Positions 14,611 through 21,015 are shown, counted from the stretch's first letter. The stretch is DNA of 21,245 bases from CAYPHY01 sp964410625 (GCA_964410625.1 CAYPHY010000065.1:1-21245), one strand, 5' to 3'. Numbers and translations are program-made. The notes: a model not told the origin generated them from the letters alone.

Positions 14611-14652
14611 TTGACAATTGTCAATTGACAATTGTCAATTGATAATTATCTA
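14604..14652. repeat. Heptanucleotide array and palindrome between nuoCD and nuoI
   Basis: Seven 7-nt units in a row: TAGATAA, TTGACAA, TTGTCAA, TTGACAA, TTGTCAA, TTGATAA, TTATCTA. The nuoCD stop codon (14608-14610) is in the first unit, and the whole 49 bp is nearly identical to its own reverse complement, so the transcript could form a long AT-rich hairpin just before the nuoI ribosome binding site (AGGA, 14652-14655). Confidence 0.9.
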
Positions 14653-14661
14653 GGAAAAGCA

Positions 14662-15348
14662 ATGTACGGACTTGGAATCATTAAAGGGATGGCGGTGGTG
14701 TTGCGCCACTTTATTGTTAGCTATCTGGATGATATTAAATGGCTCTCACGCGGCGGCCGTTACTATAACGACGAAGCCTTTCGGGTGCGGCAAAGCCCGG
14801 ACACGCGCGGGGTGGTGACGGTCTTTTACCCCGAAGAAAAGCTGGACGTGCCGGAGCGTTTTCGCTTCGTCCCCTTTTTGGTGACGGACGACCCGCCGCC
14901 GGGCCAGCGTTGGGGGCATGACTGGTGCACCTCTTGTGGCATTTGCGCCAAAGTATGCCCGCCGCAATGTATCTGGATCGAACGCGGTAAGCTGCCCAAC
15001 GGCCGACCGAAGCCGGAACCGTTGCAGTTTTTTATTGACATTGACATTTGCATGAACTGTGGCTACTGTGCCGAGTTTTGCCCCTTCGATGCGATCAAGA
15101 TGGATCACGACTACGAACTGGCAAGCTTTGATCGTAGCGCAGCCCACATCCATGACAAAGAGCGACTGAGCAAGCCAATCAGCTACTGGCGTGAAATCGC
15201 GCCGAAGAAGGCAGCGGCCGAGCAAGCCGCCCGCGATTTTGCCGAGGCCAACAAGGGCAAGCGACGGCAAAAGGACGAAGAAGATCGCGAAGAGCGTCTG
15301 GCGGAAGCGATGGCGAGGCAGTTGTATTATAAGGGTTTGCAATATTAG
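14662..15348 (+). CDS. nuoI: NADH-quinone oxidoreductase subunit I (NuoI)
   Basis: Complex I subunit I (TYKY/Nqo9), carrying clusters N6a and N6b that pass electrons to N2 in NuoB. Two ferredoxin motifs are intact: C89-x2-C92-x2-C95-x3-C99 (CTSCGICAKVC) and C130-x2-C133-x2-C136-x3-C140 (CMNCGYCAEFC). The N-terminal amphipathic segment (YGLGIIKGMAVVLRHF) is typical. The protein has 228 residues; the last 45 or so form a charged low-complexity tail (GKRRQKDEEDREERLAEAMA) beyond the usual end. The frame is open to a TTG at 14632, but the ATG at 14662 follows AGGA at the right distance and gives the normal N-terminus. NuoH, which usually precedes I, is missing. Confidence 0.95.
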   Translation: MYGLGIIKGMAVVLRHFIVSYLDDIKWLSRGGRYYNDEAFRVRQSPDTRGVVTVFYPEEKLDVPERFRFVPFLVTDDPPPGQRWGHDWCTSCGICAKVCPPQCIWIERGKLPNGRPKPEPLQFFIDIDICMNCGYCAEFCPFDAIKMDHDYELASFDRSAAHIHDKERLSKPISYWREIAPKKAAAEQAARDFAEANKGKRRQKDEEDREERLAEAMARQLYYKGLQY

Positions 15349-15426
15349 GAGAATGAGAGACTAAGAGACTAGGAGATTGAGCTACTAGGGATTTAAGTCT
15401 CATAGTCTCCCAGTCTCTCAGTCTCT
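15345..15426. repeat. Octanucleotide array and inverted repeat between nuoI and mrp
   Basis: Ten 8-nt units in phase from the nuoI stop codon: TTAGGAGA, ATGAGAGA, CTAAGAGA, CTAGGAGA, TTGAGCTA, CTAGGGAT, TTAAGTCT, CATAGTCT, CCCAGTCT, CTCAGTCT. The first half is the approximate reverse complement of the second, so the array also folds as one hairpin. The nuoI stop (15346-15348) is inside the first unit. Confidence 0.85.
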
Positions 15427-15442
15427 TCTTCAAGGAAACCAA

Positions 15443-16525
15443 ATGTTTGGCAAAAAAAATAACCGCAATGGCGCGGGGGTGACCGAGGAGTCGGTCATGG
15501 CGGCGTTGGCGACGGTGATTGAACCGGAGCTACACCGTGATCTCGTGTCGTTGAATATGATCCGCAATCTGCAGATTGAGGGGAACGACGTTAGCTTTAC
15601 CATCATGCTGACCACCCCCGCCTGCCCGTTGCGTGGGAAGATGGAACAAGATTCGCGGGCGGCGTTGGCGGCCGTGCCGGGCATTGGGCAGGTGACGATT
15701 AAGTGGGATGCCAACGTCCCCTCTGACCGGCGCATTGGCGACCAAATCGGCCAGCAGTTCCGCAATACCATCGCTGTCTCCAGCGGCAAGGGGGGCGTGG
15801 GCAAGACCACACTCGCCGTTAATCTGGCGATCTCGCTGGCCAAAGAGGGGGCGCGGGTAGGGTTGCTAGACGCCGACATCTTGGGGCCAAATGTGCCGAT
15901 GATGATGGGCGTGGAGCAGATGCCCCCACCGCGCCAACGGAAGATGGTCCCCGCCGAAAACTATGGCGTGCGCTTCATCTCCATGGCCTTTTTGGTGAAG
16001 CCCGACCAGCCGCTGATCTGGCGTGGCCCGATGTTGCACAGCGCCATCCGCCAACTGCTGACCGATGTGGATTGGGGCGAGTTGGACTATCTGATTGTTG
16101 ACCTGCCTCCGGGGACGGGGGACGCACAACTGACGTTGGCGCAAGTCTTGCCTCTCTCCGGGGCGATTGTCGTTACCCAGCCGATGCAGGTGGCGGCGGC
16201 CGATGCCTTACGCGGGCTAAAGACCTTTGAGAAGCTGGAAGTGCCAATCATCGGTGTCATCGAAAACATGAGCGGTGAATTCTTTGGCACAGGCGCGGGC
16301 GCAAAGCTGGCCGAGGCGTATGAAACGGAGTATCTCGGCTCAGTCCCGCTTGATCCCAACGTGCGGATTGGCGGGGACAGCGGCGAGCCGATTGTGGTTG
16401 CTTATCCCGACTCTGAAGCAGCCCAGGCCCTGCGCGAAATCGCCCGGCGAGTGGCGGCGCGGGTGAGCGTGCTGACGTTGCAGGTTCAGGCAGACAACTT
16501 TATCCCCATCCAGATGGTAGGCTAG
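15443..16525 (+). CDS. Mrp/ApbC (NBP35/Ind1-like) P-loop ATPase
   Basis: A 360-residue Mrp-family Fe-S carrier-type ATPase. An N-terminal DUF59/MIP18 domain (about 14-92) has the conserved TTPACP with C61; the deviant Walker A is SGKGGVGKT (114-122), followed by LLDADILGPNVP (141-152) and Walker B YLIVDLPPGTGDAQLT (216-231). Family members load Fe-S clusters onto apoproteins; the mitochondrial relative Ind1/NUBPL serves complex I. The gene lies directly after nuoI, which supports a complex I assembly role (inference). The oddity is that after ENMS (274-277) the segment reads GEFFGTGAG and the CxxC pair that binds the bridging cluster in ApbC/Nbp35 is absent; C61 is the only cysteine. AAGGA is seven bases before the ATG. 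Confidence 0.92.
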   Translation: MFGKKNNRNGAGVTEESVMAALATVIEPELHRDLVSLNMIRNLQIEGNDVSFTIMLTTPACPLRGKMEQDSRAALAAVPGIGQVTIKWDANVPSDRRIGDQIGQQFRNTIAVSSGKGGVGKTTLAVNLAISLAKEGARVGLLDADILGPNVPMMMGVEQMPPPRQRKMVPAENYGVRFISMAFLVKPDQPLIWRGPMLHSAIRQLLTDVDWGELDYLIVDLPPGTGDAQLTLAQVLPLSGAIVVTQPMQVAAADALRGLKTFEKLEVPIIGVIENMSGEFFGTGAGAKLAEAYETEYLGSVPLDPNVRIGGDSGEPIVVAYPDSEAAQALREIARRVAARVSVLTLQVQADNFIPIQMVG

Positions 16526-16552
16526 GTCGGCTAGTTGGCTAAATTGGCTAAG
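16517..16552. repeat. 9-nt tandem array at the mrp stop codon
   Basis: Four 9-nt units: GTAGGCTAG, GTCGGCTAG, TTGGCTAAA, TTGGCTAAG. The first includes the last codons and the TAG stop (16523-16525) of the mrp gene. Confidence 0.75.
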
Positions 16553-16589
16553 TTTTTGCTGATAGCTTGCTGCCATACCGCTCAAGCTT

Positions 16590-16598
16590 TGCTACAAT
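16590..16598 (+). promoter_or_regulatory. Possible extended -10 promoter for ricT
   Basis: TGCTACAAT fits an extended -10 element (TGnTATAAT with one mismatch), 38 bases before the ricT ATG. No good -35 is seen at the usual distance (TTGCTG is 20 bases away). It could give ricT a promoter separate from the nuo cluster. Confidence 0.35.
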
Positions 16599-16636
16599 GC
16601 GGGAGTGCTATATAAACCTGCATAGAGAAATAATAT

Positions 16637-17566
16637 ATGACAACAGTAATGGCGGCCGATGAACGGTCGGAATTCGTCGGCATTCGCTTTCAGAAGCTAG
16701 GTAAGCTTTACCATTTTAAGGTGGGGAATGAAAATGATTTGGAGCCGGGCGACCATGTGATTGTAGAGACAAAACGTGGTAGCCAGCTCGGCCAGGTCAT
16801 CGCCTACATCCGCCCTGAACAAATCCATCGCCGTAAGGGGATGCGTGCTGTGTCGCGTAAGGCGACGCCGCGCGATATGGTGCTGAAGCAAGTGTGGGAA
16901 TCCAAGGAGTTGGATGCACTGATCACTTGTCGCGAACGCGCCGCTAAATTGGGTATCGAGGATGCCAAGTTTGTCAAGGCGGAATACAGCTTCGATGGCG
17001 CGTGGCTGACCATCTCCTATACGACGGAAAATAAGAAGCTCGATCTGAAGCCCTTGCAATCATCGCTGGGGCGGGCGTTGCGGACGCGCATTGAAATGCG
17101 TCTGGTTGGCCCGCGCGACGTGGCGCAGATCATGGGTGGCTATGGCGCGTGTGGCATTCCCCGCTGCTGCTCCACCTTCCTCACAGAGTTCAGCCCCATC
17201 TCCATTCGCATGGCGAAGGAGCAAGGCATTTCGCTCAGCCCGCAGGAAATTACGGGGATGTGCGGCCGTTTGCGCTGCTGCCTGGTCTATGAGTATGAGC
17301 AGTATGTGGAGGCCAAGAAAAGTTTGCCCAAGTATGGCAAGGTGATTGGCACGCCACATGGCGAAGGGCGCGTGGTTGATGTGCGCGTTCTGCGCGACTC
17401 CGTTTTGGTTCAGGTGGGCGACGAGCAAATTGAAGTGTTCCGCCATGAGATTGAGCCAATCGAAGAGCTGGAAGCCTTGAAGAAAAAGGCGGAAGCGGGC
17501 TGCTCTAAGCATGAGGGTGGTGGCTGTGACTGTGGGGCGAAGAAGCCGGCCGAAGGCGGAAAGTAG
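16637..17566 (+). CDS. ricT: RicT/YaaT family protein (PSP1 domain)
   Basis: A 309-residue PSP1/RicT protein. Its relatives in Bacillus subtilis (YaaT) join RicA and RicF in a complex carrying two 4Fe-4S clusters that promotes RNase Y-dependent mRNA processing. The PSP1 domain (about 12-110) has VGIRFQKLGKLYHF and GDHVIVETKRGSQLGQV; the cysteine-rich centre has GACGIPRCCSTFL (C172, C177, C178) and MCGRLRCCLVYE (C209, C214, C215), the family cluster-binding residues. A short tail adds C289, C297 and C299. No ricA or ricF is in the window. The ATG at 16637 has only a weak ribosome binding site; a second in-frame ATG at 16649 is possible. Position after mrp suggests a shared Fe-S theme. Confidence 0.92.
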   Translation: MTTVMAADERSEFVGIRFQKLGKLYHFKVGNENDLEPGDHVIVETKRGSQLGQVIAYIRPEQIHRRKGMRAVSRKATPRDMVLKQVWESKELDALITCRERAAKLGIEDAKFVKAEYSFDGAWLTISYTTENKKLDLKPLQSSLGRALRTRIEMRLVGPRDVAQIMGGYGACGIPRCCSTFLTEFSPISIRMAKEQGISLSPQEITGMCGRLRCCLVYEYEQYVEAKKSLPKYGKVIGTPHGEGRVVDVRVLRDSVLVQVGDEQIEVFRHEIEPIEELEALKKKAEAGCSKHEGGGCDCGAKKPAEGGK

Positions 17567-17637
17567 CAAGTGGCAGGTAACAGGTGGCAAGTATCGTTAA
17601 CCATTCACAATTCATCGTTCACAATTCACAATTGGTG
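17559..17637. repeat. Two consecutive heptanucleotide arrays after ricT
   Basis: The first array has five units (17559-17593): GAAAGTA, GCAAGTG, GCAGGTA, ACAGGTG, GCAAGTA, and includes the ricT stop codon (17564-17566). After TC comes a second array (17596-17637) with another unit type: GTTAACC, ATTCACA, ATTCATC, GTTCACA, ATTCACA, ATTGGTG. The GTG in the last unit (17635) is the likely start of the next gene. The first array is the reverse complement of the word family at 3317-3358. Confidence 0.85.
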
Positions 17638-18222
17638 AACAGGGCTTGGGAGTTGGTTTGCGAGTATGTGCAGGATGTCGGGTTGCGGCGGCACATGCTG
17701 GCGGTGGGCGCGGCGATGCGCTTTTATGCCGAACGATTAGCGGCCGATCCCGACTATTGGCAAGCCGTTGGCCTGCTCCATGATTTTGATTGGGAAATCC
17801 ACCCTGATCTCGACCGCCATCCCATCAAAGGGGCGGATATTCTGCGCCAGCGGGGTTGGGACGAGGAGACGATCCGCATCATCCTGTCCCACTATACCGC
17901 CGGGACCGGGGTTGAGCGGGAAAAGCCGGTGGATTTTGCGTTGCTGGCCTGTGATGAAATCACCGGCTTGATCATCGCCACGACGTTGGTGCGGCCGAAC
18001 AAAAACATCGCCGACGTGACCGTTTCTTCGGTGCGCAAGAAGTGGAAGGACAAACGCTTTGCCGCCGGGGTGGATCGTGACCACGTAACCGAGGTGACGG
18101 CCGATTTCAGCCGTGTGTGCTTCGCTGGGCAGCTAGAATTGTGGGAACATGTCGGCAATGTTCTGACCGCCATGCAAAACCATGCTGCCGAACTGGATTT
18201 GGACGGCCGTTTAGCCTCATAA
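17635..18222 (+). CDS. HD domain protein
   Basis: A 195-residue protein of the HD phosphohydrolase superfamily (COG2316-like). The metal-site pattern is H in LRRHMLAVGAAMRFYAERLA, HD in VGLLHDFDWEIHPDL, a further H in RHPIKGADILRQRG and in IILSHYTA, then D in LLACDEITGLIIATTLV. The stretch ADVTVSSVRKKWKDKRFAAG is typical of this subgroup, whose substrate is not known. The frame is open back to a GTG at 17584, but the extra residues would be translated from the ATTCACA array; relatives begin near the VNRAWELVCEYV segment, so I chose the GTG at 17635 (TTG at 17632 also possible). No ribosome binding site is evident for any of them. Confidence 0.8.
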   Translation: MNRAWELVCEYVQDVGLRRHMLAVGAAMRFYAERLAADPDYWQAVGLLHDFDWEIHPDLDRHPIKGADILRQRGWDEETIRIILSHYTAGTGVEREKPVDFALLACDEITGLIIATTLVRPNKNIADVTVSSVRKKWKDKRFAAGVDRDHVTEVTADFSRVCFAGQLELWEHVGNVLTAMQNHAAELDLDGRLAS

Positions 18223-18231
18223 TGCCTGAAA

Positions 18232-18324
18232 TTACACAGCTAAGAATTTTTAGCAACGAATTAGCGCGAATTTTCGCAAATTATGACCTAAAGTTCGCGG
18301 GCGAGGTTCGCCTATTCGCGTAAG
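18232..18324. repeat. R2 palindromic repeat abutting a MITE
   Basis: TTACACAGCTAAGAATTTTT, GCAACGAATTAGCGCGAATT and CCTAAAGTTCGCGGGCGAGG, ending CGCGTAAG, match 9389-9490 nearly throughout. The last base touches the left end of the MITE at 18325. First of three repeats filling the 366-base gap between the HD gene and moeA. Confidence 0.8.
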
Positions 18325-18473
18325 TACGCTGTTTCAAAAGTTTGAACAACTGTCATTCCGAGCGGAGTCTTCGGAGCGAGGAATCCCTACCAATTCGCAG
18401 GTCAACGAAATCGCCAGAGATTCCTCGCTCCGCCCGGAATGACGGGTGAGCAGATAATTTTTGAAACGGTGTA
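18325..18473. mobile_element. MITE-like inverted-repeat element, copy 2
   Basis: The ends are TACGCTGTTTCAAAAGT and, in reverse complement, TACACCGTTTCAAAAA. Here the nine extra bases (GTCTTCGGA) are in the left arm and the right arm is short, the opposite of copy 1, so this copy is inverted relative to it. Its centre sequence differs from the other copies. Confidence 0.8.
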
Positions 18474-18501
18474 GTAACTCCTATAAATTTAGAAAATGAT
18501 G

Positions 18502-18552
18502 AAGACACCAGGACACGAAGCGTTTAACTCAGGCTTTGTGTCCTGGTGTCTT
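18502..18552. repeat. Inverted repeat upstream of moeA
   Basis: AAGACACCAGGACACGAAG and CTTTGTGTCCTGGTGTCTT form a stem of about 19 bp with one mismatch and a 13-base loop. It resembles a terminator without a clear T-run, or another dispersed intergenic palindrome, 36 bases before moeA. Confidence 0.75.
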
Positions 18553-18588
18553 TGTGGTTGTGGTTAGTAAAGGTGGGCGAACAGTCAT

Positions 18589-19839
18589 ATGTTAGAGACA
18601 AGTGATTTAAGCGTAGTCGAAGCGTTGCAGCGGGTGTTGGGGACGGTCTCCGTTTTACCGGCTGAGCGCGTGCCACTGCTCGACTCCCTGGCTCGCGTGC
18701 TGGCCGAGCCGGTGGTCGCCCGCGACAGTTTGCCCCCTTTTGCCAATTCGGCGATGGACGGCTATGCACTCCGCGCGGCCGATCTGGCGGCAGCAACGGC
18801 CGAAAACCCTGCCCAGTTGCGCGTCATTGGCGAAGTGGCCGCCGGTAGCGTGTTGGAGCAGGAGGTCGTCCCTGGCACGGCGGTGCGGATTATGACCGGC
18901 GCGCCGCTGCCTGCGGGGGCCGATGCGGTGATTCCCGTCGAAGACACCAGCGAACCCTGGCGCGATGCCGACCGGCCGTTGCCGCAGGTCATTGAAGTCC
19001 GGCGGCGCATCCACTCTGGCGACTATGTGCGCTATCCAGGGGAGGACATCGGCGCGGGTGAAGAGGTATTGCCCACAGGCCATCTGATTCGGCCGCAAGA
19101 GATCGGGGTGATGGCTTCGTTGGGCGTGGCCGAGGTCAGCGTGGTGCGACGGCCGCGTGTGGCCGTTCTCGCTACTGGCGATGAGTTAATCGCTGTGGAT
19201 GAACCGCTGCGGCCGGGTAAGATTCGCAATAGCAATAGTTATGCTCAGGCCGCACAGGTGGCCTCATTGGGCGCGATTCCAGTGATGCTGCCCGTTGCCC
19301 GCGACACAGAGGATGATGTTCGCCGCCGCCTGCAAGAGGGGACCGCCGCTGGTGTGGACTTGTTCATTAGTTCGGCCGGTGTGTCCGTTGGCGTCTATGA
19401 TGTGGTGAAGAGCGTTTTGGAGCGGGAGGGTAATATCGGTTTTTGGCGGGTGCGGATGCGACCGGGCAAACCATTGGCCTTCGGCCGCTATCAAGATGTC
19501 CCTTACCTGGGGCTGCCTGGCAATCCCGTCTCGGCGATGGTCTCGTTTGATCGGTTTGCTCGTCCCGCTATCCTCAAAATGGCAGGGCATAGCGAACTGG
19601 AACGGCCGACCGTCACCGTCACGATGGGCGAGACGGTCCACTCCGACGGCCGCGAGAGCTACCTGCGAGCGATTGTCAGCCGGGATGGGGAGGGGTATCG
19701 CGCAGTCACGACCGGCGGGCAGGGTTCGCACATGATGAGTTCGCTGGTGAAAGCAAACGCCCTCCTGGTTGTGCCAGAGGGCGTGACGTTGGTTGAACCA
19801 GGTATGCGGTTGACGGCGTTGTTGCTGGATCGGCCGTAG
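18589..19839 (+). CDS. moeA: Molybdopterin molybdenumtransferase MoeA
   Basis: A 416-residue MoeA, which inserts molybdate into adenylated molybdopterin in molybdenum-cofactor synthesis. Family blocks are present in order: PPFANSAMDGYALR (49-62) with catalytic-type D57, IMTGAPLPAGADAV (101-114), YPGEDIGAGE (149-158), LATGDEL (194-200) with E199, the MoCF-type SSAGVSVGVYDVVK (261-274), MRPGKPLAFG (290-299) and LGLPGNPVSAMVSF (307-320), then the C-terminal domain IV. In the MoCF loop SAGVSVG replaces the common SGGVSVG. The ATG at 18589 has a weak AGGTGGG upstream. No other mo-cofactor gene is near. It is convergent with the S1 protein gene. Confidence 0.95.
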   Translation: MLETSDLSVVEALQRVLGTVSVLPAERVPLLDSLARVLAEPVVARDSLPPFANSAMDGYALRAADLAAATAENPAQLRVIGEVAAGSVLEQEVVPGTAVRIMTGAPLPAGADAVIPVEDTSEPWRDADRPLPQVIEVRRRIHSGDYVRYPGEDIGAGEEVLPTGHLIRPQEIGVMASLGVAEVSVVRRPRVAVLATGDELIAVDEPLRPGKIRNSNSYAQAAQVASLGAIPVMLPVARDTEDDVRRRLQEGTAAGVDLFISSAGVSVGVYDVVKSVLEREGNIGFWRVRMRPGKPLAFGRYQDVPYLGLPGNPVSAMVSFDRFARPAILKMAGHSELERPTVTVTMGETVHSDGRESYLRAIVSRDGEGYRAVTTGGQGSHMMSSLVKANALLVVPEGVTLVEPGMRLTALLLDRP

Positions 19840-19884
19840 CGTCGGCTTTGTTTGTATGGGCGGCTTTGTAGGCTGGCCTTGTAC

Positions 19885-19905
19885 GGGCAGGTTTCAAACC
19901 TGCCC
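19885..19905. terminator. Hairpin between convergent moeA and S1 gene
   Basis: GGGCAGGTTT and AAACCTGCCC form a perfect 10-bp stem with one central C. The right end touches the stop codon of the S1 gene (19906-19908). It may stop both transcripts, but there is no T-run. GGGGCAGGTTT-type palindromes look like a dispersed family similar in design to those at 1798 and 7466. Confidence 0.55.
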
Positions 19906-20799
19906 CTACTCGCTCCCCTGTAATTGCAGCGTCCGGCTGAGCAACTCCTCTTGTTCCTCGCGGTGGCCGCGCCCCTTGCGACGCTTCTTCTTCGAGCCGC
20001 GCTCCTTGGCCTTGACCGAACTGATCACATCATCACCCATCGCTTCCCGTAGAGCGATTTCCATGGCGGTGGGCAGATTGTTCAAATCTTCTTCGTCCAT
20101 GTCACTCATCGCTGGCTCGTAGCGATCACGTTCCTGGCGGCCGCGGTCGGAACGGCCGCGCTCTTGACGGCCGCGATCACGATCAGGGTGGCTCCAATCG
20201 GTGTTGCTTGCGCGGGAATAAGATGACTGCTGCTGCATCACCTCTTCCGGCTTCTCCATCAGCGCTTTCATGCTCAGGTCAATGCGGCGCTTGCGCTTAC
20301 TAAAGTTAAGCACCTGCACCTCGACCTCATCACCAACCTTGATCACTTCGCTGGGATGCTTTACATAATCGTGGCTCAGTTCGCTGATATGGACCAACCC
20401 TTCGCGCTCCGCACCGATGTCTACAAACGCGCCGAAATTCTCCAGACGGGTGACCTTGCCGGTGAACACCTGGCCTACCTTTAGGTCGCCCCAATCAACG
20501 GCCAACGGCTCCAGCATCGTCACCATCACCTGTTGCCGATCGGGGTCTACTTTTTCAACCCAAACTGTAACTTCGTCACCTTCCTGCAATACATCGGAGA
20601 CGCGATTGACCTGACCCGCGCCCAATTTTGAGATATGGACCAGCGCGTTAACATCCAGACCAATATCAATAAAAGCGCCATAGAGTTCCAGCTTCTTCAC
20701 CGTGCCTGTGAGTTTTGTTTTCCGCTGCAACTCTTCCAGGCTAGTTGGGGTGGGTGCTTCGGTTTCTTCCATGACGGTATTAATCATTTCTCCATTCAT
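19906..20799 (-). CDS. RNA-binding protein with two S1 domains
   Basis: A 297-residue cytosolic protein. Two S1 (OB-fold) domains are clear: residues 29-96 (GTVKKLELYGAFIDIG ... ALVHISKL) and 107-180 (GKVTRLENFGAFVDIG ... GLVHISEL ... IDLSMKAL). A disordered linker rich in Arg and Asp (DRDRGRQERGRSDRGRQERD) follows, then a short helical region and a lysine/arginine-rich patch (GSKKKRRKGRGHREEQEE). It resembles ribosomal protein S1-like or Tex/YugI-type general RNA-binding proteins, with two rather than four to six S1 repeats. The frame opens at an ATG at 20847, but AGGAG ten bases before the ATG at 20799 favours the latter start. It is transcribed from the strong promoter at 20936-20963. Confidence 0.9.
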   Translation of the reverse strand: MNGEMINTVMEETEAPTPTSLEELQRKTKLTGTVKKLELYGAFIDIGLDVNALVHISKLGAGQVNRVSDVLQEGDEVTVWVEKVDPDRQQVMVTMLEPLAVDWGDLKVGQVFTGKVTRLENFGAFVDIGAEREGLVHISELSHDYVKHPSEVIKVGDEVEVQVLNFSKRKRRIDLSMKALMEKPEEVMQQQSSYSRASNTDWSHPDRDRGRQERGRSDRGRQERDRYEPAMSDMDEEDLNNLPTAMEIALREAMGDDVISSVKAKERGSKKKRRKGRGHREEQEELLSRTLQLQGSE

Positions 20800-20928
20800 T
20801 GATAGAACGCTCCTGAGACAGGAATTCCTATCCTTTGCGCTGCACATAGGGTGCTTGGCAGCCTATTCTTCACACTGTGAAAGGGGGGCAAAAAGTGATA
20901 GGGCTTCTTTGTAGTAGTTTAAGAATCA
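20800..20928 (-). promoter_or_regulatory. About 130-nt leader of the S1 gene
   Basis: The transcript from the promoter at 20936-20963 would have a long leader. It holds a palindrome TCACAGTGTGA (20870-20880), a smaller one around AGGAATTCCT (20820-20829) just before the AGGAG ribosome binding site, and a minor ATG at 20847 in frame with the S1 gene. Such leaders can carry autoregulatory sites in S1-type genes, but no known element is recognised. Confidence 0.35.
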
Positions 20929-20935
20929 AAGAAGA

Positions 20936-20963
20936 ATTATAGCAAGCACACGGGGTGTGTCAA
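20936..20963 (-). promoter_or_regulatory. Perfect-consensus sigma70-type promoter of the S1 gene
   Basis: On the minus strand TTGACA (20958-20963) and TATAAT (20936-20941) are both exact consensus, separated by 16 bases. It is the best promoter in the window and points to strong, constitutive expression of the S1 protein. Confidence 0.8.
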
Positions 20964-21015
20964 CCGAATATCCAATAATTGCTCTGGGATGATTATGAGA
21001 CAGTTGGACGGCTAA

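Noticed and set aside
14604..14652. TTGACAATTGTCAA as an operator for a transcription factor
   Set aside because: The palindrome is fully explained by the 7-nt tandem periodicity shared in style with other gaps, and it lies inside an operon at a stop codon.
20845..20847. ATG at 20847 as the start of the S1 protein
   Set aside because: It has no ribosome binding site and the added residues are unlike the family; AGGAG upstream of the ATG at 20799 is a better start.
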